A DNA stretch of 13,094 bases from Lachnospiraceae bacterium (lineage in GTDB: Bacteria > Bacillota_A > Clostridia > Lachnospirales > Lachnospiraceae), in the NCBI GenBank assembly GCA_009911175.1, contig QXWX01000144.1, positions 1 to 13,094 on the forward strand, in the 5' to 3' direction. Of this stretch, positions 7,490-13,018 are shown in pieces (the stretch's first letter is position 1; every line of letters starts with the position of its first letter). Both the position numbers and the translations under genes were made by a program. Below the pieces are notes generated by a model. The model did no database searches and was not told the origin of the DNA. It worked only from the letters and a program-made list of their open reading frames with translations.

Positions 7490-7981
7490 CTAAAGTGAAT
7501 TATCAAACGTAAATCCTGTTTCATTTGCCTCCGTTGCAGTAAATGTATCATATTTCCCTTTTGTATACTCCGCAATAACCTTACCCCAAAAGTTTTGGGC
7601 AGGTAAGTTGTTAATCCATTGGGATATTTCCCACCCACCATGAAACATATCAAAAATCTTCATAGCGGCTACCCTGCCAACTCCTCTTTGTCTGTATTTC
7701 TTCATTACAAAAAATTCGGCTATGTTATGAGGGTTTGGCAGATTATTATGTTCACAACAGGAACGTACTAAAACCAGTCCTGCAAGTTTTCCATTTACCC
7801 TGATAAAAAAAGGGTGTCTGCCTTCTTCATTCCAATAATCATCAATATGCTCATATCCAAAATATCCATATTCGTTTATGTCATCATTGGAAAACTCTGA
7901 AAAATCATAATTATACAATTCCAACATCTGAATAAAAACAGATTTCTGCTCGTATAATATAGGCTCTACACGAATGTCCAT
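7490..7981 (-). CDS. GNAT-family N-acetyltransferase, cargo gene
   Basis: A 163-aa predicted acetyltransferase that would transfer an acetyl group from acetyl-CoA to an unknown amine. The acetyl-CoA pyrophosphate loop is visible as RQRGVG (97-102) after the strand NIAEFFVMKKY, followed by helix RVAAMKIFDMF. NLPAQNFWGKVI (125-136) is the motif-B-like segment. The overall pattern fits the COG5628-type predicted acetyltransferases. The ATG at 7981 has GGAGG seven bases upstream and a perfect TATAAT about 20 bp upstream of the start. The gene is AT-rich (33% GC in a sampled line) compared with the recombinase and relaxase beside it and has its own promoter and terminator, so it behaves as a cargo cassette. 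The substrate is unknown; an antibiotic or toxin target cannot be claimed from sequence alone. Confidence 0.82.
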   Translation of the reverse strand: MDIRVEPILYEQKSVFIQMLELYNYDFSEFSNDDINEYGYFGYEHIDDYWNEEGRHPFFIRVNGKLAGLVLVRSCCEHNNLPNPHNIAEFFVMKKYRQRGVGRVAAMKIFDMFHGGWEISQWINNLPAQNFWGKVIAEYTKGKYDTFTATEANETGFTFDNSL

Positions 7982-8002
7982 ACATATCCTCCATAAAATT
8001 TT

Positions 8003-8031
8003 ATTATACTGTCTATGATTTGTACCTCTAA
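8003..8031 (-). promoter_or_regulatory. Promoter of the GNAT cargo gene
   Basis: A perfect -10 TATAAT on the minus strand at 8003-8008. The 17-bp-spaced -35 position (8026-8031, TTAGAG) is weak. The short leader then carries GGAGG before the start codon. An extended -10-like TGGTATTCT in the adjacent 39-bp repeat is an alternative upstream promoter. Confidence 0.45.
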
Positions 8032-8036
8032 CAGAA

Positions 8037-8075
8037 TACCATAATCACACGCACATTTCTATTAGATTTCCATTA
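8037..8075 (-). repeat. 39-bp block after relaxase stop codon (related copy at 11051-11089)
   Basis: This block starts exactly at the relaxase stop codon and ends upstream of the GNAT promoter. It aligns without gaps to 11051-11089, at 29 of 39 positions by hand count, including a shared TCTATTA core and a shared TACCA end. The second copy likewise starts at the stop codon of a gene and precedes the other AT-rich cargo gene. Confidence 0.55.
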
Positions 8076-9662
8076 AATCTCTTCCTCCCTCCGCTTAGTC
8101 TTGTTTTGTTGTCTGTTATGCTGTCGGCTTTCGTTCTGAAGTTCCCTCTCAAGGTTCTTCCTGTTATAGCTGATTACCTCGGCATATGCTAACTCTGTGG
8201 CGGTCTTGGTCTGCTCTCTGCCGATACTGTCATACTCGGATTGCAAGGACTGTATCTCGGCTTTCCACTGTTTCGGCGTTATCTTCTCGCCGTTCTGTAA
8301 AAGGCTCTGCATACGCTCCTTTAATTCGGGGTACTTTGATAAGCTGTCCTTATGCTCTCTATCGTATTTCATCTTAGCAAGTCCTTTGAGTGACTGGCTC
8401 TCCCTATAGGTGGCTTGGATTGGCGCATAAAGGGCATACATTTTTGACAGTTCCTTTAATCGGTTTAGTTTCTGCCCCTTTGAAAGATGTACCGTTTCCA
8501 ACTCTTGGTATCTCTGTTCCTTATCCGCTGTGAATTTCGCAAGGCTCTCAAAGCTGTCTATCTTCCTTGTTGTGATAAATTTTTCCGCATTGTCGGCTGA
8601 CTGCAAGGCGCTTCTGTCGGATATTCTTCTTAGGTGCTTTCCACTGACAATCGGCAAGTCAAGTCTGCCTTTGCGCTCCCTCACCTTTGCAATCATCTCC
8701 ATGACCTCATTCTTTACGCTGACCGCCGCATTTTTAATCTGCGTACTTTTGTACGTTGCGTACTGTGCGCTGTGAAGTTCCTGCTTGGCAAGCATGAGCA
8801 TTTCTTTCGCCTGTTCCAACAGCATATTGTTCTTGATGATTTCCCGATTGATGTTTCCCCTCTCGGTCTGTATTCCCTTGCGCTCTAAAGCGTTGGCAAC
8901 CGCCCCGATATGGATAGTTGGCTCTCGGTCAATTCCCTGTTCCTTAAAAGAACGGTGTTCCCAATGTACCGCAATCCCTAACTGCTCATTGACGGCATTG
9001 ATTGTGTCGGCTAAATCCTTGCGCCACATTTTAGCGTTTTCCTTACTGTTCCAGTCGGTGCTGTCGGCGGTGTGGCATTTCCATTGTTTCCTGTTCCGCT
9101 TGTCAACTTTCTGCTGACCTGTCTTTTTGTCAATCACTGGTATCTTTTCGCCGTTTTCGTCAAGGTCATAGATTTTCTTCTGTTTCGCTCCCCATTCCCC
9201 GTTTTCAGTGATAGGGCGCATGGTAAGCAAAACATGGATATGGAGATTACGCTGTCCTTTATCGTTCTCGCTGTCATGGATTGCCCAGTCAGCGCACATA
9301 CCTTTATCAACAAAATTCCTCTGAACGTAATCCCTCACAACTTCCTCTGCAAATTCGTAACTCCATTCGTTGGGGAGTGACGCTTTCAACATTCTTGCAA
9401 GCTGTGATTTCTGCCCTTTCTCTGACAGTTCAACAGCGTTCCATAAAGTGGCTCGGTCTGCATACTCTTTGGGCGCATTGGGCGGGAGAGTGATTTCACT
9501 ATGGACTAAATCCTCATGGTATTTCGGGCGGTAGGTCTGCCCGTCAAACTCGCTGACAAGAACACTCCTGCTGATATAGGACGCTTTCTCAACTGCCGAC
9601 TGCCCCTTGCTCCGCTTGACTATGGAAAAACGTGTGCTTGCCTGTTTCGTGACATTACCCAT
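8073..9662 (-). CDS. MobA/MobL-type (MobQ family) conjugative relaxase
   Basis: A relaxase of about 529 aa that would nick the element's oriT and lead the strand during mobilization. The ATG at 9662 is chosen because an AGGTG sits 6 nt upstream; a GTG at 9671 is also in frame. The N-terminal nickase domain shows STRFSIVKRSKGQSAVEKASY with probable catalytic Tyr29. It also has HSEITLPPNAP and the metal-binding histidine motif with His129, His141 and His143 (RNLHIHVLLTMRPI). The domain ends near residue 260. The C-terminal half is helical and charged (HSAQYATYKS, LKERMQSLL, a Gln/Arg-rich tail KRREEEI), as usual for MobA/L proteins. The probable oriT and a DUF3847-like gene lie directly upstream, the normal mobilization-module order. 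No coupling protein or mating channel is encoded, so transfer would need a helper. Confidence 0.92.
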   Translation of the reverse strand: MGNVTKQASTRFSIVKRSKGQSAVEKASYISRSVLVSEFDGQTYRPKYHEDLVHSEITLPPNAPKEYADRATLWNAVELSEKGQKSQLARMLKASLPNEWSYEFAEEVVRDYVQRNFVDKGMCADWAIHDSENDKGQRNLHIHVLLTMRPITENGEWGAKQKKIYDLDENGEKIPVIDKKTGQQKVDKRNRKQWKCHTADSTDWNSKENAKMWRKDLADTINAVNEQLGIAVHWEHRSFKEQGIDREPTIHIGAVANALERKGIQTERGNINREIIKNNMLLEQAKEMLMLAKQELHSAQYATYKSTQIKNAAVSVKNEVMEMIAKVRERKGRLDLPIVSGKHLRRISDRSALQSADNAEKFITTRKIDSFESLAKFTADKEQRYQELETVHLSKGQKLNRLKELSKMYALYAPIQATYRESQSLKGLAKMKYDREHKDSLSKYPELKERMQSLLQNGEKITPKQWKAEIQSLQSEYDSIGREQTKTATELAYAEVISYNRKNLERELQNESRQHNRQQNKTKRREEEI

Positions 9663-9720
9663 ACGCAACACCTACATTCTGCCAATAGGGTAGTGGGGTG
9701 CATGAATAGACTTTGTGGGC

Positions 9721-9931
9721 AGATAAAAGCCGCACTTTGGCTTTTGTCTGAACGCAAAGTTCACTAAAGGGTAGCAAGCGCAGCTTGCGAAGGGGAATTG
9801 TCGTTTCCCCTTTTGGCTGTCGCAAGACAGACAACGCTCTCCGCAGGAGTCCATGCAAGTGAAACTTGCCCCTCGGAGAGCGCACATACCACCTCTGGTG
9901 GTATATCTGTGCGCACCCTGTAAACAGGGTG
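9721..9931. other. Array of consecutive hairpins upstream of the relaxase: probable oriT region
   Basis: The roughly 300 bp between the relaxase and the DUF3847-like gene has no supported gene. It packs at least seven inverted repeats into 211 bp: 9721-9731/9739-9749 (11 bp, one mismatch); 9774-9779/9783-9788; 9790-9797/9805-9812; 9817-9821/9826-9830 with a GCAA loop; 9835-9843/9874-9882 enclosing 9855-9860/9864-9869; 9880-9886/9908-9914 enclosing 9886-9893/9897-9904; and 9914-9920/9925-9931 (7 bp, TAAA loop). Position next to a MobQ relaxase makes oriT the best reading. A GTGCGCACCCTG at 9909-9920 loosely recalls the GTGCG/CCCT nick region of R1162/pIP501-type oriTs, but the nick site is unproven. 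Confidence 0.6.
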
Positions 9932-9968
9932 GATACGTTACCTCGGCTTTCCAGCATCCTCGCCTTTG

Positions 9969-10310
9969 TCATTCCGTATCGCCCTCGCTTTCGTTTTCGG
10001 CATTGGTGAGCGTGGATTGTGGGGGAATGGTTTCTCGGCTTTCCGCTTTGATTTTGGATATAATCTGCTGACACTCCCTAGTCTGTAAGGCAACCGACAA
10101 GATACGGTTTAACTCGCCCTCGTCATAGCGGTAGCAGTCGGGGAAATACTTCACAATGATACCGCCCATGATGTACTTGTGATGGTTCTCGGCTTTCCGT
10201 TTCTTCTCATTTTGCTTTTTCTTTTCGTTGGCTACACGTTGTTTCGCCTGTTCCAATGCTTGCAATGCTTTTGCTAAGTTTTTGCTTGCGTCGTTTTTAT
10301 TCTCAATCAC
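9969..10310 (-). CDS. DUF3847-like mobilization accessory protein
   Basis: A 113-aa protein from a GTG start at 10310 with GAGGT seven bases upstream. The N-terminal half is a charged coiled coil (residues about 8-45: LAKALQALEQAKQRV, then Lys/Glu/Asn repeats). It is followed by HHKYIMGGIIVKYFP and a helical segment DEGELNRILSVAL. This layout (coiled coil, basic patch, Gly-Gly, hydrophobic segment) resembles the DUF3847 family encoded just upstream of MobA/L relaxases in gut Firmicute mobile elements, where a MobC-like role in oriT binding is plausible but not proven. It precedes the hairpin array and the relaxase. A Shine-Dalgarno and the upstream terminator at 10353-10397 separate it from the phosphatase cargo gene. 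Confidence 0.65.
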   Translation of the reverse strand: MIENKNDASKNLAKALQALEQAKQRVANEKKKQNEKKRKAENHHKYIMGGIIVKYFPDCYRYDEGELNRILSVALQTRECQQIISKIKAESRETIPPQSTLTNAENESEGDTE

Positions 10311-10352
10311 TTTTGATACCTCATTCTTTCTGTGCTGTGTTATTAGTTTCTG

Positions 10353-10397
10353 AAAATAAAAAAGGTAGCTGATTGTCTGTTAAGATAATCGCTACCT
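10353..10397 (-). terminator. Terminator of the histidine phosphatase gene
   Basis: AGGTAGC (10363-10369) pairs with GCTACCT (10391-10397), extended inward by GATT/AATC past a single bulge. On the minus strand the stem is followed by TTTTTTATTTTC. It lies about 65 bp past the phosphatase stop codon. Confidence 0.8.
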
Positions 10398-10462
10398 AAA
10401 AATAAACAATGTTCAGTTTTTACATCATTTTTCTGTTCTGATTTTCCCCGACAAGTGGGAAT

Positions 10463-10999
10463 TTACCGTTCTGCAATAACATATTCACCATTTGAATAGC
10501 TTAATTTGGTGTGACTAATCTTAAACGCTTGTTGCTTCATTTGGCTAAGGAGCGTGTGCATAAAAAATCCATGCGTGACAATGATACAATCTTTTTCCTT
10601 TTCCGCTATCATATTTATAAATTGCTCGGCACGATAAACCGTTTCTTTTCTGCATTCTTTTTGTGTATAAATATTAAAAAACCATTGTAAACGTGCGGAA
10701 ATATTCCAAAATATAAGCGGCAGCTTTTTATTTGAAATAACACTTGCACATAGAGGTACTTCATCAAGCAACTTTGTAGGAATAAAATCTCTTTCACCAA
10801 ATAACTGCTTTGCTGTATCCATGCTTCTTTGTAAAGTACTGATATAAATATCTTGATGATTTATTCGGATACCATTTGACAACAAAAAACAAATCGGTGC
10901 ATCATCATACATTTGACAGTCCTTATTAAACTGTTCCGATGTACTCCATTTTTTCCATTGAAAATCCACTTTGCCATGCCTCATGACAATCGCCCGCAT
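10463..10999 (-). CDS. Histidine phosphatase (phosphoglycerate-mutase-like) family protein, cargo gene
   Basis: A 178-aa protein with the catalytic set of the histidine phosphatase superfamily: Arg7-His8-Gly9 (MRHG, phosphorylated His8), Arg58 in TLQRSMDTA, Glu80 in DEVPL as probable acid, and His143 in VTHGFFMH. These enzymes remove or move phosphate groups on small molecules or proteins; the substrate cannot be told from sequence. The ATG at 10999 has GGAGG eight bases upstream. The gene is AT-rich (32% GC in a sampled line), has its own terminator and follows a 39-bp block related to the one before the GNAT gene, so it looks like a cargo cassette added between the small conserved genes and the mobilization module. 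The full active-site set argues against it being a decayed relic. Confidence 0.82.
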   Translation of the reverse strand: MRAIVMRHGKVDFQWKKWSTSEQFNKDCQMYDDAPICFLLSNGIRINHQDIYISTLQRSMDTAKQLFGERDFIPTKLLDEVPLCASVISNKKLPLIFWNISARLQWFFNIYTQKECRKETVYRAEQFINMIAEKEKDCIIVTHGFFMHTLLSQMKQQAFKISHTKLSYSNGEYVIAER

Positions 11000-11050
11000 A
11001 TCTATACCTCCACTAACACCGATTTGTTAAATTATTCAATGTCATTATCT

Positions 11051-11089
11051 TACCACAAACGCATACACAATTCTATTAAATTTTGCTTA
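11051..11089 (-). repeat. 39-bp block before the phosphatase cargo gene (related copy at 8037-8075)
   Basis: This block starts at the TAA stop of the 93-aa gene (11087-11089) and runs toward the phosphatase leader. Gapless alignment to 8037-8075 gives 29 of 39 identical positions. On the minus strand it contains TGGTAAGAT where the other copy has TGGTATTCT, both compatible with an extended -10 element (TGn then TAnnnT). It may therefore be a shared promoter, or a shared junction where cargo joined the element. Confidence 0.55.
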
Positions 11090-11368
11090 ATCTCCCTTTG
11101 CTTTATTCTTTGCAATCATCATCTGCCTTGCCCGTTCCCTCTGCTCGGTACTGACCGCTCTCGGCTTGCGGTAGCTGATATATGATTTCGGAAAAGAATA
11201 GGTTTTAGATACTTTGTCTTGCTCCGTCAATTTGTATGTGTCGGGGAAGTCGGCAACAAGCGTGTCAAGTTTCCGCATAACTGCTTTATCTCTTGTGTAG
11301 ACTGTGGCGGTCTGTTCTCCTGCATTGTAATTAACAATCGTTTCCTGCTCATATCGTGAAAGTTTCAT
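11087..11368 (-). CDS. Conserved small protein of unknown function (93 aa)
   Basis: The 93-aa protein begins MKLSRYEQETIVNYNAGEQTATVYTRD and ends in a basic helix (EQRERARQMMIAKNKAKGD). It has two segments: an N-terminal strand-like part with Tyr/Thr, and KTYSFPKSYISYRKPRAVS, where basic and aromatic residues alternate. Proteins of this type recur in mobile elements of gut Firmicutes, but I cannot give a function. DNA or RNA binding is a guess from the basic C-terminus. Its ATG overlaps the TGA of the 202-aa gene by four bases (ATGA), which implies translational coupling and a shared job. Confidence 0.75.
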   Translation of the reverse strand: MKLSRYEQETIVNYNAGEQTATVYTRDKAVMRKLDTLVADFPDTYKLTEQDKVSKTYSFPKSYISYRKPRAVSTEQRERARQMMIAKNKAKGD

Positions 11369-11973
11369 AGTGCCATATCCCCCTTTCCCTTGCTGTGGGT
11401 TCTATGCTGTTTTCCCACGGCAACTGTCGGCTGTTTCGCCTGTTCCTTTGCTTTGGCTAACCTTGTCTTTATGGAGTGGTCACGCTCGGTCAGTTTCCGT
11501 CTTTTGGTGGTGGCGGTCAGTTCCGAACACGTTTCTTCGGACAGGGCATTTAATTTCTTCAATGTGCCGCTTACTATCTGCTTTGTGTCGCTGTCCTTTA
11601 TCTGCGGAAGAATAGCGGACAGACTGGCGCACGTTTCCGCTTTGCTCTGCTCTCCAAACTGATAAATCAGATTGACTTCATCAGCGTTAAAAGGTATATG
11701 AAAATTTGCGCCCTCACATAAACGCTCCACGCCCACGCACTTAGGGATATTTCTTGTCAGTTCGTAATTATCCCTTGCTGTGATTGTTCCATGACTGTCG
11801 GTCTGACTTACCTCAACTTCGCACTGGCTTTTCTGCTCCAACACAAGCCACTGGTATTTGTCGCTTTCTTTGGTAAATACAGTCTGATGCGCATTAGAGT
11901 GTGTCTTGCTACGGATATATTTGTCTGTGGTGCTGTAATAATCTAAAATCTGCTGTTCCTGCTTTTTGTTCAT
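11365..11973 (-). CDS. Hypothetical protein (202 aa), first gene of the element's minus-strand operon
   Basis: A 202-aa protein I do not recognise. It starts MNKKQEQQILDYYSTTDKY with AGGAGG nine bases upstream of the ATG at 11973. The N-terminal 115 residues are mixed alpha/beta with several Trp/Tyr (KYQWLVLEQKSQ) and a segment ARDNYELTRN. The middle (about 110-160) is predicted helical with paired Cys (AETCASL, EETCSEL). The C-terminus is strongly basic (TKRRKLTERDHSIKTRLAKAKEQ, then KQHRTHSKGKG), typical of nucleic-acid binding. It overlaps the 93-aa gene by four bases. As the first gene after the right-end terminator it could be a regulator or accessory of replication/mobilization, but that is inference only. 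There is no signal peptide or membrane segment. Confidence 0.75.
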   Translation of the reverse strand: MNKKQEQQILDYYSTTDKYIRSKTHSNAHQTVFTKESDKYQWLVLEQKSQCEVEVSQTDSHGTITARDNYELTRNIPKCVGVERLCEGANFHIPFNADEVNLIYQFGEQSKAETCASLSAILPQIKDSDTKQIVSGTLKKLNALSEETCSELTATTKRRKLTERDHSIKTRLAKAKEQAKQPTVAVGKQHRTHSKGKGDMAL

Positions 11974-11990
11974 GGTCTTTGCCCTCCTGT

Positions 11991-12017
11991 GATATGGATT
12001 GATTGATATGATTGATT
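11991..12017 (+). repeat. Two tandem 13-14-bp direct repeats upstream of the 202-aa gene
   Basis: GATATGGATTGATT (11991-12004) is followed directly by GATATGATTGATT (12005-12017), differing by one G. The pair lies immediately upstream of the Shine-Dalgarno of the 202-aa gene, so it would be in the leader or be an operator. Confidence 0.5.
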
Positions 12018-12126
12018 GGTTTCGGTGCTGATATATGGTTTTCTTTCGTTGATTGTCGGGAGATTGGATTGCGGAATACTGTTGTTGGGCATTTCTCCGC
12101 TTGTTGGAATAAGGGTTTATTTCTTA

Positions 12127-12138
12127 CGGTAATTACCG
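12127..12138. promoter_or_regulatory. 12-bp perfect palindrome in the right-end leader
   Basis: CGGTAATTACCG is perfectly palindromic and lies just after the terminator, in the 255-bp gene-free stretch upstream of the 202-aa gene. It has the form of a binding site for a dimeric regulator. No convincing promoter was found close by, and the rest of this stretch shows only the terminator, the tandem repeats and the 18-bp repeat. Confidence 0.4.
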
Positions 12139-12142
12139 CATG

Positions 12143-12172
12143 AAAAAAAGCTATAACCGTTATTGTCATAGC
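12143..12172 (-). terminator. Terminator just inside the right end (insulates the element from topB transcription)
   Basis: The minus-strand RNA pairs GCUAUGAC (12165-12172) with GUUAUAGC (12150-12157), 8 bp with one wobble. It is followed directly by seven T residues (12143-12149). It lies about 60 bp downstream of the TAG that ends the broken topB 5' part, so topB-operon transcripts should stop here. It also leaves four T residues on the plus-strand side, so it may work weakly both ways. Confidence 0.7.
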
Positions 12173-12181
12173 CTTTTAAGG

Positions 12182-12199
12182 ATTGAGGAAGTCCCTTTT
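12182..12199 (+). repeat. 18-bp repeat near the right end (copy 2, inverted relative to copy 1)
   Basis: ATTGAGGAAGTCCCTTTT is on the plus strand, identical to the minus-strand leader of the recombinase at 7123-7140. It is 30 bp inside the right attachment arm. Confidence 0.6.
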
Positions 12200-12228
12200 T
12201 TATTTGTATTTGTTTGTCACCCCTCCGC

Positions 12229-12241
12229 ACTATCCAACATC
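12229..12241 (-). repeat. Right attachment site of the nested element (inverted arm plus core)
   Basis: ACTATCCAACA at 12229-12239 is the inverse of the left arm, and TC at 12240-12241 is the crossover dinucleotide. The topB codons for L-I-C-A-T lie to the right. The inserted bases turn the next codons into D-V-G followed by a TAG stop. Confidence 0.85.
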
Positions 12242-12550
12242 CGTGGCGCATATAAGGGTTTCCACATCTTTTCTGTGCATGAGGTTTTTTAAGGTTTCAA
12301 ACTGTTCTTCCTTATCCGGGGATATGACGGTTTCCCACGTCTGGGGCAGGATTGGTAAATCTTCATAACGCCATTTTTTATAGTCCCCGTAATGGGTAGC
12401 GTCTGCCAGTCCCGCAAGGTGTCCCACACACCAACTAACAAGGTAGCCGCCGCCCTCCATGTAGCCGTCTTTTCTTTCGCCTGCGCCGATTACGGCGGCG
12501 ATTGCCATTGCAACGCTTGGTTTTTCTGCGATTACAAGTTTATGCTGCAT
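12230..12550 (-). pseudogene. topB: DNA topoisomerase III, 5' part of interrupted gene
   Basis: The start is the ATG at 12550, eight bases after AAAGGAG. It encodes 106 aa, of which 103 are authentic TopB: the TOPRIM beginning MQHKLVIAEKPSVAMAIAAV with the conserved Glu of AEKPS, then GGGYLVSWCVGHLAGLA, ending ETLICAT. The element then adds Asp-Val-Gly and a TAG. The product would lack the D-A-G-R-E-G-E metal-binding motif and everything after it, so it should be inactive. The gene follows the 65-aa Cys-protein gene by 14 bases in one operon. Joined to 3637-5428 through a single shared GA it gives codon GAC and an uninterrupted 700-aa frame. Confidence 0.9.
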
Positions 12551-12564
12551 AAAAATTTCTCCTT

Positions 12565-12762
12565 TCAGCGTTCCGGCTCGGTGCGTTTCTTTGCCTGCAA
12601 CTTCTTGATACAGTAACCAATACAAGGGGCTAGCCCCTTGTTATAAGGGCAGCCAGTACAAGCCGGGGAACGGGGGACGGGCGGCGTGTCGTCCCCATGC
12701 CGCCTGTGTCCCGGTTTCTGTGTCATCATCTTTTCAAAAGGGCTGTCTGTGAACCACGTCAT
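12565..12762 (-). CDS. Small Cys-containing conserved protein of the conjugative-element backbone
   Basis: A 65-aa protein starting MTWFTDSPFEKMMTQKPG and containing a compact Cys cluster, ACTGCPYNKGLAPCIGYC, with four cysteines that could bind a metal. Small proteins of this form occur between the CD1107/DUF4366-type gene and topB in Tn1549-like elements; no function is known to me. Its ATG (12760-12762) overlaps the TGA of the upstream gene by four bases (ATGA), indicating translational coupling. Its stop codon lies 14 bases before the topB start, within the same operon. An 18-bp perfect palindrome lies within the Cys-cluster codons. Confidence 0.75.
   Translation of the reverse strand: MTWFTDSPFEKMMTQKPGHRRHGDDTPPVPRSPACTGCPYNKGLAPCIGYCIKKLQAKKRTEPER
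12623..12640. repeat. 18-bp perfect palindrome inside the small Cys-protein gene
   Basis: CAAGGGGCTAGCCCCTTG is its own reverse complement and codes for K-G-L-A-P-C in this gene. It could form a strong mRNA hairpin or a binding site, or be a coincidence of the coding sequence. Confidence 0.4.
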
Positions 12763-13018
12763 AAGCCGCCCTCCGTATCATCTTCAAGCTCTGTTTCGCC
12801 GTCCGTTTCGGTGTCGTCTGCGCCGTCCTCTGCGTCCTCCGTGCCGTCCCCGTAGCCGTCAAGGTCGGTGTCGTCCTCGTAGTCGCTTTCTTCGTCCTCG
12901 TCCCCGTCCTCGTCAAACTCAAAATCGGAAAAATCCGGGCTGCCCTTTGCGGTGTCCTTTGGCTTGATATACTTGAAATAATAGAACGCCCCGCCGCCTG
13001 CAAATAGCGTCAGCAGGA
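12759..13018 (-). pseudogene. CD1107/DUF4366-type mobile-element membrane protein, 3' fragment
   Basis: The surviving 85 codons encode a short hydrophobic segment (LLTLFAGGGAFYYF), a basic stop-transfer patch (KYIKPK) and a very acidic cytoplasmic tail (Asp/Glu/Gly/Ser/Thr repeats ending EDDTEGGL). This is the C-terminal end of CD1107-type proteins of Tn1549-like elements, which are normally anchored surface proteins. Upstream, the frame crosses into unrelated sequence at 13019 and meets an in-frame TAG at 13035-13037. The fragment therefore has no start codon here, and the gene is interrupted by the sequence beginning GTAAGCG. The stop codon overlaps the next gene's ATG. Confidence 0.6.

Larger units (their letters stand above)
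5429..12241. mobile_element. Integrative mobilizable element (serine recombinase plus MobQ relaxase) nested in topB
   Basis: The element body is 5431-12239 (6,809 bp), bounded by TC at 5429-5430 and at 12240-12241. The outermost 11 bp are inverted copies: TGTTGGATAGT at 5431-5441 and ACTATCCAACA at 12229-12239. Deleting the body plus one TC restores an uninterrupted topB frame through the TOPRIM motif, which fixes both ends to the base. It encodes a large serine recombinase for integration and excision, a MobA/MobL relaxase with a hairpin-rich oriT-like region, and two AT-rich cargo genes. It has no conjugation apparatus, so it should be mobilized by the host element or another conjugative element. 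A two-base GA/TC crossover is what is known for TnpX/TndX-type recombinases. Confidence 0.88.

Noticed and set aside
9655..10074. A 139-codon minus-strand open frame across the hairpin region
   Set aside because: It overlaps the DUF3847-like gene in another frame, has no ribosome-binding site, its product is low-quality (mixed Arg/Cys/Leu from palindromes), and the region is better explained as oriT.
11909..12169. An 86-codon minus-strand frame upstream of the 202-aa gene
   Set aside because: It overlaps the start of the 202-aa gene, which has a better Shine-Dalgarno, runs through the palindrome and repeats, and begins at the edge of a terminator stem.
12734..13003. An 89-codon Arg/Thr-rich minus-strand frame
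   Set aside because: It is the out-of-frame reading of the acidic tail codons; the CD1107-type frame gives the meaningful membrane segment and acidic tail.
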